NCBI GenBank assembly: GCA_030180135.1
Contig: CM058233.1
Span: 62,454,500-62,518,499, forward strand
Direction: 5' to 3'
Length of the DNA: 64,000 nucleotides
Source: Orychophragmus violaceus
Taxonomy: Eukaryota; Streptophyta; Magnoliopsida; Brassicales; Brassicaceae
This document shows positions 23,307-34,470 of the stretch, piece after piece. Below the pieces are notes generated by a model. That model searched no databases, was not told the origin of the DNA, and saw nothing but the letters and a program-made list of their open reading frames with translations. Position 1 is the first letter of the stretch. Each line of letters begins with the position of its first letter. The translations under genes were made by a program, and so were the position numbers.

Positions 23307-24421
23307 TCGCAGTACAGTCAAGCTATTGACATTAAACGAGCGCTGAGTGGGAGGAAACCCACTGTAGGGTCAGTTTTCTTTTCTTTTTGGTCTTTAGTCT
23401 TGAGTCTTTTGACCTTCCAAATTTTCGGTTGACTTATATCTTGTTCTCCCGAACCCAAGGTGCGATTGCACTGGGGACAGTGGATTTTAAGTGTGGGGGA
23501 GATGGTTACTGACAATGTGTTTTGTTTTCTTAGTGTCAGTCCTTCTGTTTTCTTTAGTTTTCAAATTGTTTTATTGAGTCTAAATTGGTATGAATCTATG
23601 ATTTTCGAGGAATTCTTTTGCTGGAACATGAACTAAGTAACCATTGGACAGACCTGCAGTAGCTCCATGACTGTTAGAAAACCCCACACGGATCAACCTA
23701 CCAAGGACACCCATATCTTCTCAGGTATTCAGAGGATCCATCACTAACTTCACCGCTAATCCTGACTAAATTTTCTCACTTAGGGGTTTGGTATCTCTGG
23801 ATCGGATTCCTCTGATGTGCTTGACACAACCTATAATCATGTCTGAGTATGGTTCCATTTTCCCCTCCCTTGAAAGTAAAAAAAAAAGAGATAAATTGCG
23901 GATAAGCTAGTAGCTTCGAAGTGGTCACGGGAGTGGTAGAGACCCCAATTACCTCCTATGCATCCATGGAAACATGTCCAAAGTTGCACCCCAAATAAAA
24001 AGGGTAGAGCACTGATTAAAAAAAAAAAAAGATACCCAGTGGGGATAAATCAGTGCTAAGGGAGAAAGGGAAAAGAAAGGAACCACAAACCGACATTTTG
24101 GTGGTCAGATACTGACTGAGTTGAGTTCATGTGTCCTCTGATCGATACTCCCTTTGTGGGACCGCACTTAATTGTATACAGAGGTTAGTGTGGTGAATTT
24201 GGATGCTCTGTCTAGATTGTGGATTTTACTTGGAACAATTGCTATGTGTGGGGGAAGTACATTGTGGTCTTGATCTCTGCAAGGATGTTTTCAGTGGTTT
24301 ACTAAGTGAATGTGAATGCGAATGTTCCTAAGACGAAATGAGTTTCTGAGTTTTCAAACCTATTTCTTATACTTTGGTTCTTTATTTGCTTGAGGGCAAG
24401 CAAGAGCTAAGTGTGGGGAGT
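23307..24421 (+). other. Non-coding 3' region of element E (no envelope-like frame)
   Basis: 1.1 kb without coding capacity. It shows the same order of conserved boxes as element G: a post-stop box (23317-23365), the CACTGGGGACAGTG hairpin (23469-23482) and three AAGTGTGGGG copies near 23490-23500, 24244-24252 and 24409-24419. The GCTTG/CAAGC stem (24386-24404) sits just before the 3' LTR. Confidence 0.8.
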
Positions 24422-25582
24422 TGATATATCATGGTTTTTCCAGGTTTTCAACCATGATATAATTGTGTATATTGAGTCTTTAACCTGGTTTTTCGAGTCT
24501 ATCGAGTCTTTTACAGGTAAGCTTGCGTTTCGAGGAAATAGCGGAGTTTTGGGACGTTTCTGGCGATTTGTGCAAGGAGCTGAAGTTGGTGTCTCGACCA
24601 CGAGTGGATGTCGACTGACATCCATCTTGGTATCGGTCGACACTGATGGCGATAGAGACTTATGCGCTAGTTGAAGACATCTTTTGAAGATGCAAAGTTG
24701 CCCCAGAAGTTTCCCTAATTCTAATTCAGCCCCAGAACGTGTTTAGTGGCTTTTAATTAGGTTTTTGAGAGAAATAACTCTTGTCTTGTTCTTTGTTCTT
24801 TCTTTGTTCTGGAGATTGAGAGATTTTGGCTGGGGGGCTGTTCTTGCTACTTGTAACCTTTGAGAGAAGGATTTCGAATCCCTGTTATTTATCTATTCAG
24901 TCTTGTTTTCTATTCAAACATGTGTTATTCATTTGATTCCATGTCTGAGTAGTAACCTTAGTTAGATTTAGGGATTTCATGCCTTGTTAGATCATTGAAT
25001 GATTAGGATTCTAAATCTATCTGTTCATCACCTAAGTTGAGATTAAAACTGAATTCTGGACTGATCACCTAGGGTTTAGATCTTAGAATGTTAATTTGGC
25101 ACGAGGGTGTGAGTTATAATCTGAAAGAACTTAGTGTGAACAATTTGACTAGATACAAAGAGATTTGGTTTAGGAGAATTGTGAACTTAAGAACTTACTA
25201 TTAATGCTTGTCTAGAACTCTAAGATTGCAAAGAGATTTGAATCGTTAGGTTGCTAGACATATATAGTAATTACAGCGAGAGTTGAATTATTATACATTC
25301 TGATTCTAGTTCTTGAACATGTGCTCAACCTGAATCATGATTTGCTAAGTGTCTACATCGCATGATTTCCTGAGAACACCCTGAGTCTAGCGTTTTTCTC
25401 TTATCGAAACACACTTTTACATTTCTGCATTGTTTACTGCTTTCTCATCTGGTTGATTTAGCTAAGTTTGAAAACATATGATCTATTGCGTGATCTTGAG
25501 TCTCTGTGGATACAATATTTTTTATAATACAATCACATAAATGTGCACTTGCAGTAGAATAGGGATATTTCTTGACCTATCA
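24422..25582 (+). repeat. 3' LTR of element E
   Basis: 1161 bp, start TGATATATCATGG, end CCTATCA, followed by CCTTA. It carries GTCGACTGACATCC and GGTCGACACTG near 24606-24645. Confidence 0.93.
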
Positions 25583-25587
25583 CCTTA

Positions 25588-25760
25588 CCTTCACCGAAGG
25601 ACCTATTCGGATCCGAGAGAGGCGTATCCGGAAACTCAAGAATCGAGAGATTCCACAAATCAAAGTCTTCTGGGGAAAGAAAAATTGTGTGACCGTCACA
25701 TGGGAGGATGAATCAAGGTTTAGAGAATCGTATCCGGAGTTTTTCATTAGTGATCAGTAG
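25588..25760 (+). pseudogene. Element B integrase C-terminus with chromodomain-like segment
   Basis: Continues element B pol after removal of E. EDLQSN at 10911 joins LTFTEGPIRIRERR here, followed by KLKNREIPQIKVFW and VTWEDESRFRESYPEFF, the pattern of the chromodomain-like tail of plant chromoviruses (I..V.W....TWE.E...R..YP..F). It ends TAG at 25758-25760. In the family this tail can steer integration to particular chromatin. Confidence 0.85.
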
Positions 25761-25806
25761 AAAGGAGTTTTCCAGAACCTTAAAGAATTCGAGGACGAAT
25801 TCTAAT

Positions 25807-25826
25807 AAGGGGGGGAGGGGGGAGAA
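25807..25826 (+). promoter_or_regulatory. Polypurine tract of element B
   Basis: A G-rich purine run, AAGG followed by G-runs and ending GGAGAA, immediately before the 3' LTR. It primes plus-strand DNA synthesis. Confidence 0.85.
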
Positions 25827-26663
25827 TGTGATACCCCGATCTTGGAACTTGATAAAAATATTATTATTAAATATAATTGTATTTTTATTACTAATAATTA
25901 ATTATCTTTATAATAAAATTCATTAGAAATATTTTTGGAAATTCTTGTCAATTTTCATTAATAACCGGTTTTCTGAGAAACCGATAAAATGATCGGGTGA
26001 GTAGGAAAACCCTGTAAAGTCCTCCTAAAATTATAAATGTTTGACCAAAGATCTATTAAATTATGTAGAAGCCATGGTTAAAAGTATTTAGCAAGGATTG
26101 GTCCCTAGATTAAGTTAAAAAATTTACACCATTAAGGGGTAATTAATGGCTAAAAATTCAAAATAAAATCATAGGGGCTTGGGCTTGGATCAGGGTGATT
26201 AGGGCTGAGAAATGAAATTATTTTGGACCTAATTCAAGCCCAGTATTGAACTTGGGCCACGAAATTTTCCAAGGAAGAAGAAGGTACATTGTTTGTGCTT
26301 TTGGTACATTGAATCAAGAAATGTGTTGACACCAATCTAAGAGTCTTCTAGAATAGGGCTACAGGTGTAAGATGGGGGATGAAATGCAGTTTTTTTGGCC
26401 TGCTTTTGGTGGCATGTCGTGGAGGAAGATGGGGAGAGGAGGGGAAACAAATGGAGGGTGGAGATCATCTCACTTTTGCTATATAAGGAGGCCTTCCCCT
26501 CCCTCATTCTTCACACCAAAACTCACAAGAGTAAAGAAGAGAGAAAAAAAGAGTGGGAGAAGGGAGGAAGAAGAAGGAGAAGGAGGCAGGAAGAAGAAGA
26601 AGAAAGGAGGCAGGAAGAAGAAGAAGAAGGAGGAGGAGCCGGGAGAAGAAGAAGAAGCCGGAG

Positions 26664-26709
<46 letters not shown>

Positions 26710-28190
26710 GAGTTGGGATGGTGACAGAGGAGCGGGGAAACATTTCCTAAGTGGAAATTTTCAACTTTCATCTCATGAACCGACCTTCTCTTCCGTTATA
26801 GGCGGCTTATAGTAAGATCCGTTCCAGAGGTTCGTGTAGTGAGGCTATCTAATACCGGGGTCAACCGCGATAAATTATTGGTGAGTTATGGTTAATTGTT
26901 TGACTAATGTGTTACTCCGGAGGTTCCCGACACTAGGTTATGATATGTTGGTATAACTATGAATAGTGTCGGTTTGATTATAAACTAGTTATATTATATG
27001 ATTATATATGGTTGATTGGTTGGTTGATATTGAGGTTATGGATTTTGTTGTTATGATATAACATGATTTTGATTAATAAGCGAGTAATGAACGAATGATT
27101 AAAACATGGAAAAACTATTAAGTAATGCGATAATAATATGACGACTGGTTCATGAATAATTGATTGATGAGATTTTGTGTGAATAATTGTTGTGATGTGG
27201 TATGTTTAATGGTTTGCTTGATGTGTTAGTAACATGGTGTTATAGTGGGCATATCGACTTCCCTACCCGATGGATCCTCGGGAGCTTACCGGTCGGTTCA
27301 CGTACTCTGGTGTCGTGTTTCTGATTGGTGTTAACCTATTGAGTGACGCCGGTAGGTGTGTGGTCCGGAGAATACGGGGTCGCGTCCTAGGGCCGGACTG
27401 CATGGAAGCTTTGGTTATCTAGGGGTAGCCCGAGTCACCGCGTATCGATGGACGGAGAACGGTGTCTTACTTGTAGTACTCTGTGTCTATGAGTAAGAGT
27501 CGAGGGATTACTACCGTGGGCCTATATGGTGACGGGATAAGTATTCCGAGGGAATGACGATATTTCCGGGGCCCGTAGCGTGCATATAGTTTATTTGTTA
27601 TAGTGCTTCAGCTATTTATTGCTTGTGTAACTTTCCGTCATTGTTTGTGTTTGGGGTTGGGTTGGGTGGACGGGAAGTTACTTGTTAGTTGGGGAATCTC
27701 AACTCACGGGTCGATAATAGATCTCTCACCCCTTTCCTTTCATTTTTCAGGTAACCGTAGGAGTAGCGGATCGCAAGACGTTAGGCCAGCCGGTATAGAG
27801 TCGATGTCTCTTTCGCAACAAAAATCTCGAAGTAATGTTTGTATTAATTTTTAAATAAATAATGTCCATGGACCTATTTGTATTTCCGCACTTTTTATTA
27901 AATAAATGATGTTTTATATTCGTAAAGCATGTTGTTTATATTAGATTAGTCCGGTCTAATATAACTACCAAATTTTATTACGGTTGCAAAGCCATAATCA
28001 AAATTTGGGAAACGTGTAATTGAGTAATTCAGATCAGTTTAATGACGAAAGTTGTTAAGCCGAGCCGAATTAATCAAACATGGTAAAAATGTGATGGCTC
28101 TGGTCCCAACTAAGGAAAACCGGTGATCATGTTCTTGTTTGATTGTTGGTCATCAGTTGACTAAGGTCAAAGCAGAACATGGGCGTTACA
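25827..28190 (+). repeat. 3' LTR of element B
   Basis: 2364 bp, paired with 3744-6123, ends GCGTTACA and is followed by ATCCA. TATA box at 26480-26486, purine-rich tract about 26528-26712. Open frames in it are low-complexity artefacts. Confidence 0.92.
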
Positions 28191-28930
28191 ATCCACTTGC
28201 CATTTTCCTTTTTGAAGACAACATGATTGGCCAACCAATCAGGGTATTTAACCTCATGAATTGATGATGCGTCTAGAAGTTTGTCGAGTTCTTCGTTGAC
28301 GGCTTTAGCTCTTTCGGGACGAGTTTGCACCTTTTCTGTTTGATCGGTTTATAAGTTGGATCGACATTGATCCGTGTGTAGTGATAGAAGGATTGATACC
28401 TTTCATATCTTTGACGACCATGCAAAGGTTGAGACATTTTTTCGAAGGAATTCGACCAGCTCTTTCCTAATGACGTCTGGGAGTTCTGACCCGATCCCCA
28501 CACACTTAATTGCATCGGATTCATCGATGACGACCTGTTGAATGAGCTCCTTCTTCGGGAACTTTCCGCCTTGCTCGGCGTTGATCATGAATGACAGTGC
28601 TCTCATCTTTTGTTTTGTGATGAAGCATGATCGGCTCATCCTTTGTCATCTTGAGCGTTTGAATTCCGTTTTGTGACGGGAATTTCAGCCACTGATGATA
28701 GATTGATGACACCGCATTCATGGAGTTTAACCATGGAGTGCCGAGGATAGCATTGTAAATTCCAGCTTATCGATTACGTGGAAATTCACAAGTTTTTTTA
28801 CTCCACCGATGTAAACGAGTAATTTGATGGTTCCGATGGTGTAAGCCGTCTCGCTCGTAAAGCATGTGAGCGGTCTGGAATTTTGTTTGATGTCATCATC
28901 TTTTATCTCCATCTTCCTTAGCGTATCTTT
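28191..28930 (-). pseudogene. Element C protease-RT linker and reverse transcriptase start, decayed
   Basis: 28330-28191 encodes RPERAKAVNEELDKLLDASSIHEVKYPDWLANHVVF, the start of the reverse transcriptase. Upstream pieces in shifting frames match the linker: RINVDPTYKPIKQKRC near 28360, FLRKNVSTFAW near 28430, and GTIKLLVYIGGVKKLVNFHVIDK near 28760-28830. Several frameshifts separate them. Confidence 0.75.
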
Positions 28931-28935
28931 GAATA

Positions 28936-29600
28936 TTAAGTCAGTAGAACTACTTGTATCGACCAGGATTCGTGATACTTCGCATTGCTGAGCAGAAGTT
29001 CAATCACCAAGGTATCGTTGTGAGGGTAATGGGTTCCTGCTAAGTCATCGTTGCTGAAGATGACGGGTGGTTCATCGGTTACCGGCCGTGGAGAATTTTG
29101 CGCATAATTCGCCTTGCGTTCATACTCCTTGATTGACCTAACAGAATCGTTAACAGTGATCAAACCGCCCATGATCATGTTGATCATGCGTACAACCCTT
29201 GGGGCTTCATCCTCGCCATCGTGATTATCATGGTTACATTTTGAGGCATTGGTGTTCGAAGAGTGACGCTGCTTCTTGCTTTGTTTGGGCGATCGGTCTT
29301 CAGACTGCTCATCTTGCTGCTCATTATCGTCGCGTTGCGCGATACTTACATGTTCATCCATGGGGATTTTTAGTTTGCCGCTCTAGAGTTGTGAATACAA
29401 TGCTTCCTTGAGATGTCGGCATGATGAGGTGTTGTGCTGCGTTGTTTTGTGATAGTCGCAGTGTCGCTGGGAACCCTTTCTCGGAAGATGGCGTGTTTCT
29501 TCTTTCACTTCTCCAATGTACTTGTTCCAAGGTTTAGACGGCGGCCGCCGAGTTTCGGTGTTGCCGACTACCATGTCGTTTTGGAACTTTTATCCTTTTG
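28936..29600 (-). pseudogene. Element C zinc-knuckle and protease region, decayed
   Basis: 29574-29383 encodes SKPWNKYIGE and the Cys/His motif CDYHKTTQHNTSSCRHLKEAL, typical of Tat gag ends. 29361-28936 encodes the linker with IMGG, then PHNDTLVIELLLSN. A shifted frame then gives ILVDTSSSTDLI, the protease active site with the usual Gly replaced by Ser. Confidence 0.75.
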
Positions 29601-29707
29601 TAATGCTACATCGGCTCACGATCTTTGTTTTAGCTTGTTTGCTTAACGGTTCCGAATTTCTTGGCCAGGGCTATCTTCTGTTGTTCTAGCTCTATGAACT
29701 TGTTTGC

Positions 29708-30866
29708 TCAGTGAAGGGCGTCTTTTATTGTCATCGGATTATTGAGAAACAAATCCTGGTGAAAGGGAGCTTCATACCATACGACGTTCGTCAAGTCCGT
29801 GATGGCGAGGGTATCTGAAACCTCTACCCGCGTGACGATTCCTTTGAATCGTTCTATATAGGCTCGCAAGGTTTCCTTAGGCCCTTGCAACATGGAAAAC
29901 AGAGTAGCTAGGGACGTATCCTTGTCCATAACACGAAGTAATGTTTGTTCCGGGCGATATCCGAAGTATGGTTCGCTCGGGTGGAAAGATTCGTATAAGC
30001 AAAAATGATTCTTCACGTCCCGGATTACGTCTTAACGAATGCCCATGATAATTCCTGGAATTTATCGATGGAATCCGGAGGAAGTATTGAAAACTAGGTT
30101 AGGGCGACCACCCATTCCAAGCTTTCTACAAAAGCCTGGCAGTATCCTATATCTCGTTCATTGGCCGAGAATCGCGCTTTGGCTGCCGCGATTTTGAACG
30201 AGGTCCGGTGAGTTGTGGGATCTTTGATGTCGTTGTAAGGTGGCAGCTTGAGTTTTCAGGAAGATGAATGTTTGCATCAGTGATGCGCAAAGTGAACGGT
30301 GTCCTTTGAGTTTCCTCAATTATCCGATCGATTTGAGGTGCGGACCCCGAGACGTTATGAATCTCGACTTTTAACTCTTTAAGGCTGTCTCTCAATTCCA
30401 TCAGTGCTCGACAGTAATAATCGTCCAGATCTGATCTCCGGGTCGTCTGGTGACGACTTCCTTCAATTTTTGAGGGATAACGCGTTGAGATCTGGACGTT
30501 CCTCTGGATTGCTGCTCTGAGCGAAACTTATCTTGCTCGGCGCGCAATTCATTGATTTGTCCTGAGAATTCTCCTAGCAAATCGCTCTGGGAGTCTATTT
30601 TGGCTAAGAGCATAGCTAAGACAGAATCTTGATCGACCTGATTTGATGTGTTGTCGGCTGGCGGAGTATCCTCGCTATCCTTATGAGTTAGGTTGGATTT
30701 GGGATCCTGATACGGATCATCTTCGAGATCTCCGCCTTCCTCATCCCCGTGATCACTGAGATCATAATCACTTCCTTCACAATCAACTGTAGGGTTGGTT
30801 TTTGGTCCAACTCGTCAGTGTTTCCGGTCATGCTTGAGTGTTGTTTTACGAAAGACTTTTGAGAAA
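29708..30866 (-). pseudogene. Element C gag, decayed
   Basis: 30016-29708 holds the conserved gag stretch LFSMLQGPKETLRAYIERFKGI and ITDLTNVVWYEAPFHQDL. Upstream, 30613-30401 is charged and coiled-coil-like (QINELRAEQDKFRSEQQS) and 30401-30147 contains PFTLRITDANIHLPE. Stops and frame changes separate these blocks. Confidence 0.75.
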
Positions 30867-30885
30867 TCCCCACAAGTTGGCGCCA
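30867..30885 (-). promoter_or_regulatory. Primer-binding site of element C
   Basis: The minus strand reads TGGCGCCAACTTGTGGGGA three bases inside the LTR end. It has the TGGCGCC core seen in Tat-type elements. I do not assign the tRNA. Confidence 0.65.
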
Positions 30886-30888
30886 ATT

Positions 30889-31430
30889 GTAAGATCTTAA
30901 CTCGGCCTATCCAAAGATAGAAAAAGTTTTAAGGTTTTTTTTAAGAGATTCTAAAAGTGTTTGTAATGAACTCGGATGATGACGGTGAAATTAGGGTTTC
31001 GCTAGGTTTCAGGGAAGAAACAAAGCGGCTGAGGAAGAGTGTTTAAATCGGCAGAGAACAGTTTACAATTAGGGTTTGTAAAAGCTCTCTAAAGACGGTT
31101 TTGCTGCTAGATTGTATATTGAATAAAGCGTATCTACATTGGTGGGCTTTGACGCCTTTTTACAGGAAGCCAAGTTGGATTATAACAAAAAACTAAAAAG
31201 ATAGATTAGAATCTTTCTATTAAATCGGCATGATCATCTCGAACAATTCTTCTTGCTTGGAGTGAAGTCCACTCGTGCCACTTTACTCTTGCCTCCTTGG
31301 TTACCTATTATTGTCGCGATGACCTAATTGAATCTCTCTTTGCGCCGCGACAATATGATCCTTTCCTTTTTGGACCGACCTAATCTTTTGAATGGGTCTT
31401 TATGGAAAGGTGCTAAACCTATCTCCAACA
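30889..31430 (-). repeat. 5' LTR of element C
   Basis: 542 bp. On the minus strand it starts TGTTGGAGATAGG and ends GATCTTACA, with TG...CA ends. The primer site follows it. The partner LTR is outside the window. Confidence 0.8.
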
Positions 31431-32330
31431 CCAATTTTAAACTTTGCTTTCTATAAGGACAACATCTTTTGATACTACAATCTCCTTGTGTTCAGAACAA
31501 ATACTTTGTTTCTCTTACTATACTGTTGTGACTCATACATATAGCATTTTGGATTAATCATCAAGTTTCTTCAAATACTCGAACATAACCAATTGAAGGC
31601 TTATTACCACTCCAAGCTTTAAGAGAGGTCTTTTGGTTTAGTGCTTTGATGGGAAGCCTATCTAGAAGATAAGCTGCAGTAAATTTTGCTTCGGCCCAAA
31701 ATTTATATGGCATCCCTTGGTATTTTAACATACTTCTTGCCATTTCCATCAAGGTCCAATTCCTGCCGTCAACCACTCTGTTTTGTTGCGGTGAATATGC
31801 CATAGAAAACTGTCTTTAGGTTCCATTCTCTTCGGGGAATTTTGTTAATTGTTCTGATTTGAACTCACCTCCACTATTTTATCTGATTTTATTTATCTTC
31901 TTGCATGTTTTTGCCTCAAGTAAGGTGTTGAAATTCTTACTCAATTCTTAATGTATCTGATTTCAGTCTTAAGAAGTATACCAACACCATTTTTTACTAA
32001 TAATCAATAAAAATAAGTATTTATAAACTAACACTACAAGTTGGAGTCTGCGTTGGTCCACACAGTTTTGTGTTAATCAGATCCTATATCCTTGAGCTAT
32101 TGGTTTCTGATAATGTGGAAAACTGTTCTCTGCACTGTTTACCTTTGACATATGCCCCACATATCATCTTGTATGACCTGGAATCTAGGATTTCCTTTAC
32201 AATCTAGAGTGTCCAAGTCTTTTGTAACATACCTCAGATAAGTTTCTTTCATTTGTTGACTTCACAGTCTCTATTAATTTTGCCATCAATTTGTTTACAA
32301 TGATTGATAATATAGGTTTAACTTGTATAA
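31431..32330 (-). pseudogene. Element D: Ty1/copia integrase fragment
   Basis: 31803-31561 encodes AYSPQQNRVVDGRNWTLMEMARSML, then FWAEAKFTAAYLLDRLPIKAL and TSLKAWSGNKPS, the copia integrase C-terminal core. To its right, shifted frames give NSGGEF and YKRLGH (GAG-pre-integrase knuckle region, about 32150-32280). The catalytic Glu position reads VVD rather than VVE. Element C inserted at its left side. No LTR is visible. Confidence 0.75.
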
Positions 32331-32764
32331 GCATAACCACCACCAATACTTTAATATCATACTATATGATTGATATCATTTTGTATGACATTGTCTAATT
32401 TATATGTTAAACACACGATCTTTTTTTCATTTACAAGTATTATTCAATAGATTAATACACAGAAAATATGCAAGAAAAGCTACAACCTCATGAAGAAATA
32501 CAAACATGCAATTTAGTTAACAAACTTCTTATGGAATGGCAATAGGTTAAAAACGTAAAAATTGTGTGCTTCGTCACCGATATGTTGCCTGTAGCGAATC
32601 ATATACACTGGCGGAATTAGTATACATTTGCTTATATACTTATATATAGTTGGTATTCAATACATATTTGGTTGAAACGTTTATTAGTATTGACACGTAC
32701 AGAAAGAAGATCTGCCTCGTAACATAATAGTGATTAGTGAGAACATGGAGATAGAAAACAACTC
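32331..32764. other. Intergenic AT-rich DNA
   Basis: No coding similarity, repeats or terminal structures that I can support. Confidence 0.5.
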
Positions 32765-33130
32765 ATACGAATAAAATTGGGGAAAATGCCAAACAATACC
32801 CGAACTATTTTATTTTGGCCACAAAATACCTGAACTACAGATCTAGCAAAAAATACCTCAACTTTGATTGATTTTTTCGAAAATACCCCAAACTCGTGAT
32901 TGACTTGGCCAAAACAGCACACCGTTATCTCATCTGTTAAGATGAAACGACGAACCGTTAACGGTTTCGTTAAGACAAAACGATGTCGTTTTATCAAACG
33001 TTTTTGTTTGGGAAAATTATCAAAAAATACCTGAACTTTTTAATTTTGGCCAAACAATACCTGAACTTTTTTAGTTTGGCAAAAAAATATCTAAACTATA
33101 GAGCTAGCCAAAAAATACAAACCAAAAAAA
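32765..33130 (+). repeat. Mutator-like or other DNA-transposon terminal repeats
   Basis: Repeated units of the type AAAATACCTGAACT followed by ATTTTGGCC occur at least five times. Two longer direct copies begin GGGAAAAT at about 32773 and 33010. An inverted repeat ACCGTTAACGGT lies near 32951. Such GGGAAAAT...TGGCCA units are common at ends of plant Mutator-like elements. No transposase is visible. Confidence 0.45.
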
Positions 33131-33350
33131 TTAGATTTTAAAATAATTTCACACCACAAACTTCGAACTTATGTTGCATTGAAAATGACTCTTTTTATTT
33201 GAAGAAATTACTTAGAAGATGGAGAATGAAGAAAACGGAAAATCTCATTAATCTCAGGTTTAGTTAATTGGATTCTTATTTATATATGAACTATTAAGTT
33301 TATATTAATTGTTTTAAATAATATTTGAATTATCGAGATAGCCTAGTGGT

Positions 33351-33850
33351 TACTACAGGAAAATCAGGTATTCATAGCGTCCGAAAAACGCTATCTAATC
33401 CTATTGCAGCGTATTTAGAAACGTTGTGTCTGCCCCCGCGACAATAGGTCCAAGACCTATTGTAGGGCTTTCTCATTATGCTACGATAGTTACGTATACG
33501 ATAGTGTTTCCTTAAATGCAATTGTATATTATACAATAGCGCTTTCTTTATGTTATTATTTTGTTATTTAACGCTATAGTTGCTACGTATATCAGATTAC
33601 ATAATTTTTAGATAGTGTTTTTAAAAACGTAATTGGTTTGTTTTTTAAATACAGCGTTTATTTATCTGTTATAGTTTATACTTTACCCAAAAAATTTTAT
33701 GGCGTTTTTAAAAATGCTATATGCTTTTTTTTAATACAACATTTATTTATTCGCTATAGTCTACTCTAGAATAGCGATTTATATCTGCAATAATAATTTA
33801 CAAGATAAAAAATAGCGTTTTATTTCTGCAATAGTATTTTTTGTATTTGT
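33351..33850 (+). mobile_element. CACTA-like element end with subterminal repeats
   Basis: Begins TACTACAGGAAAATCAGG, one base off a CACTA terminus. About nine degenerate inverted or direct subterminal units follow, such as AATAGCGTTTTT, AAAAACGCTAT and CGCTATAG. That density of short subterminal repeats is the hallmark of CACTA/Spm ends. The other terminus and a transposase are not identified. Confidence 0.5.
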
Positions 33851-34470
33851 TGATTTTGTCGAGAAAATTGAATTTAATTTGATTATTTATTGATTTGAAT
33901 GTAAATTGTAAATTAATAATATGAAAAATCGAAATGGGAATAAAAACCCTCAGCAAAAGATTGTTCTTTACTTGTTCCAATCATACAAAAGTTAGAGAAG
34001 ATTAACAAAGAGAATACATAAACATATAACAAAATTAAACAAGCAACTGAGATTTACAACCATTCCTTTAGTCTAGGAGCCTTTCCTTTGGAGCATTGTC
34101 CTTGTTCTTGTTTAGGACGTTTCATTGTAATAAGCAGATCCTACAATATAAAAGAGAAGGACGATTTAAAAGTTAGAAACCATCGAATAATCGGAAAAAA
34201 CAAACAAAAAGAAACCAGATAGAAATGGAAAGGAATTGTACCAAAGAAGATTAGAGAAGGTTTAGGGTTTAGGGTTTAGAATGTATTCAAAACTCTATAG
34301 AATGTATTGTCTTAACAATTGGGTTGTAATTTAGGGTTTAGAATGTATTCATGAAAACTCTATAGGATGTTTTATAGTTACAGAAATCAGTTTGTTATCG
34401 AGTAAAATGGAAACAACATACTAATCTTCATACCTTAAACAACAAAGACAGATATAGTAAAAGAGATTAA
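33851..34470. other. AT-rich DNA with a short telomere-like run and a small coding-like stretch
   Basis: Near 34060-34125 the minus strand reads MKRPKQEQGQCSKGKAPRLKEW, perhaps a last exon of the gene at 34471-34776. Near 34258-34282 there are three GGTTTAG units. Nothing else is supported. Confidence 0.4.

Larger units (their letters stand above)
10912..25582 (+). mobile_element. Element E: Athila-type Ty3/gypsy retrotransposon, complete outline, hosting G
   Basis: The LTRs (10912-12087 and 24422-25582) start TGATATATCATGG and end CCTATCA. The TSD CCTTA is at 10907-10911 and 25583-25587. Internal order is tRNA-Asp primer site, gag (split by G), Athila-type protease (CDLGSSVNLM), reverse transcriptase, RNase H, integrase, and a long non-coding 3' region. 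Without G it is about 9.5 kb. There is no envelope-like frame between integrase and 3' LTR. Stops and frameshifts in pol make it inactive. Confidence 0.92.
3744..28190 (+). mobile_element. Element B: chromovirus-type Ty3/gypsy retrotransposon, complete outline, hosting E and G
   Basis: Two LTRs of about 2.37 kb begin TGTGATACCCCG and end in GTTAACA (5') or GTTACA (3'), flanked by the TSD ATCCA (3739-3743 and 28191-28195). Between them lie an initiator-Met primer site, gag with two zinc knuckles, protease, reverse transcriptase, RNase H, integrase, a chromodomain-like tail and a polypurine tract. That order (integrase last, chromodomain-like end) indicates a Tekay/Del-like chromovirus. Without the nested E it would be about 9.77 kb. 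Coding is broken in several places. Confidence 0.9.
28191..31430 (-). mobile_element. Element C: Tat-type Ty3/gypsy retrotransposon, 5' part
   Basis: On the minus strand: LTR (31430-30889), primer site, gag, protease, then reverse transcriptase cut by B and continuing at 3743-3666. Beyond that the element is cut by A and leaves the window. All coding is decayed. The Tat assignment rests on EVKYPDWLANHVVF and DLNKACPKDSF, the short LTR and the TGGCGCC-type primer site. Confidence 0.85.

Noticed and set aside
23307..24421. Envelope-like gene expected in some Athila elements
   Set aside because: No frame longer than about 70 codons and no signal peptide or transmembrane pattern. The region is the structured non-coding 3' region.
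32734..32997. 87-codon minus-strand frame
   Set aside because: Lies within transposon terminal repeats. The repeated RRFVLT/RRFILT words mirror the DNA repeat, not a domain.
34258..34340. Interstitial telomere repeat (also 46080-46420 and 53450)
   Set aside because: At most three perfect GGTTTAG units; the rest is degenerate AAACCCTA-like DNA common in Brassicaceae introns and promoters.
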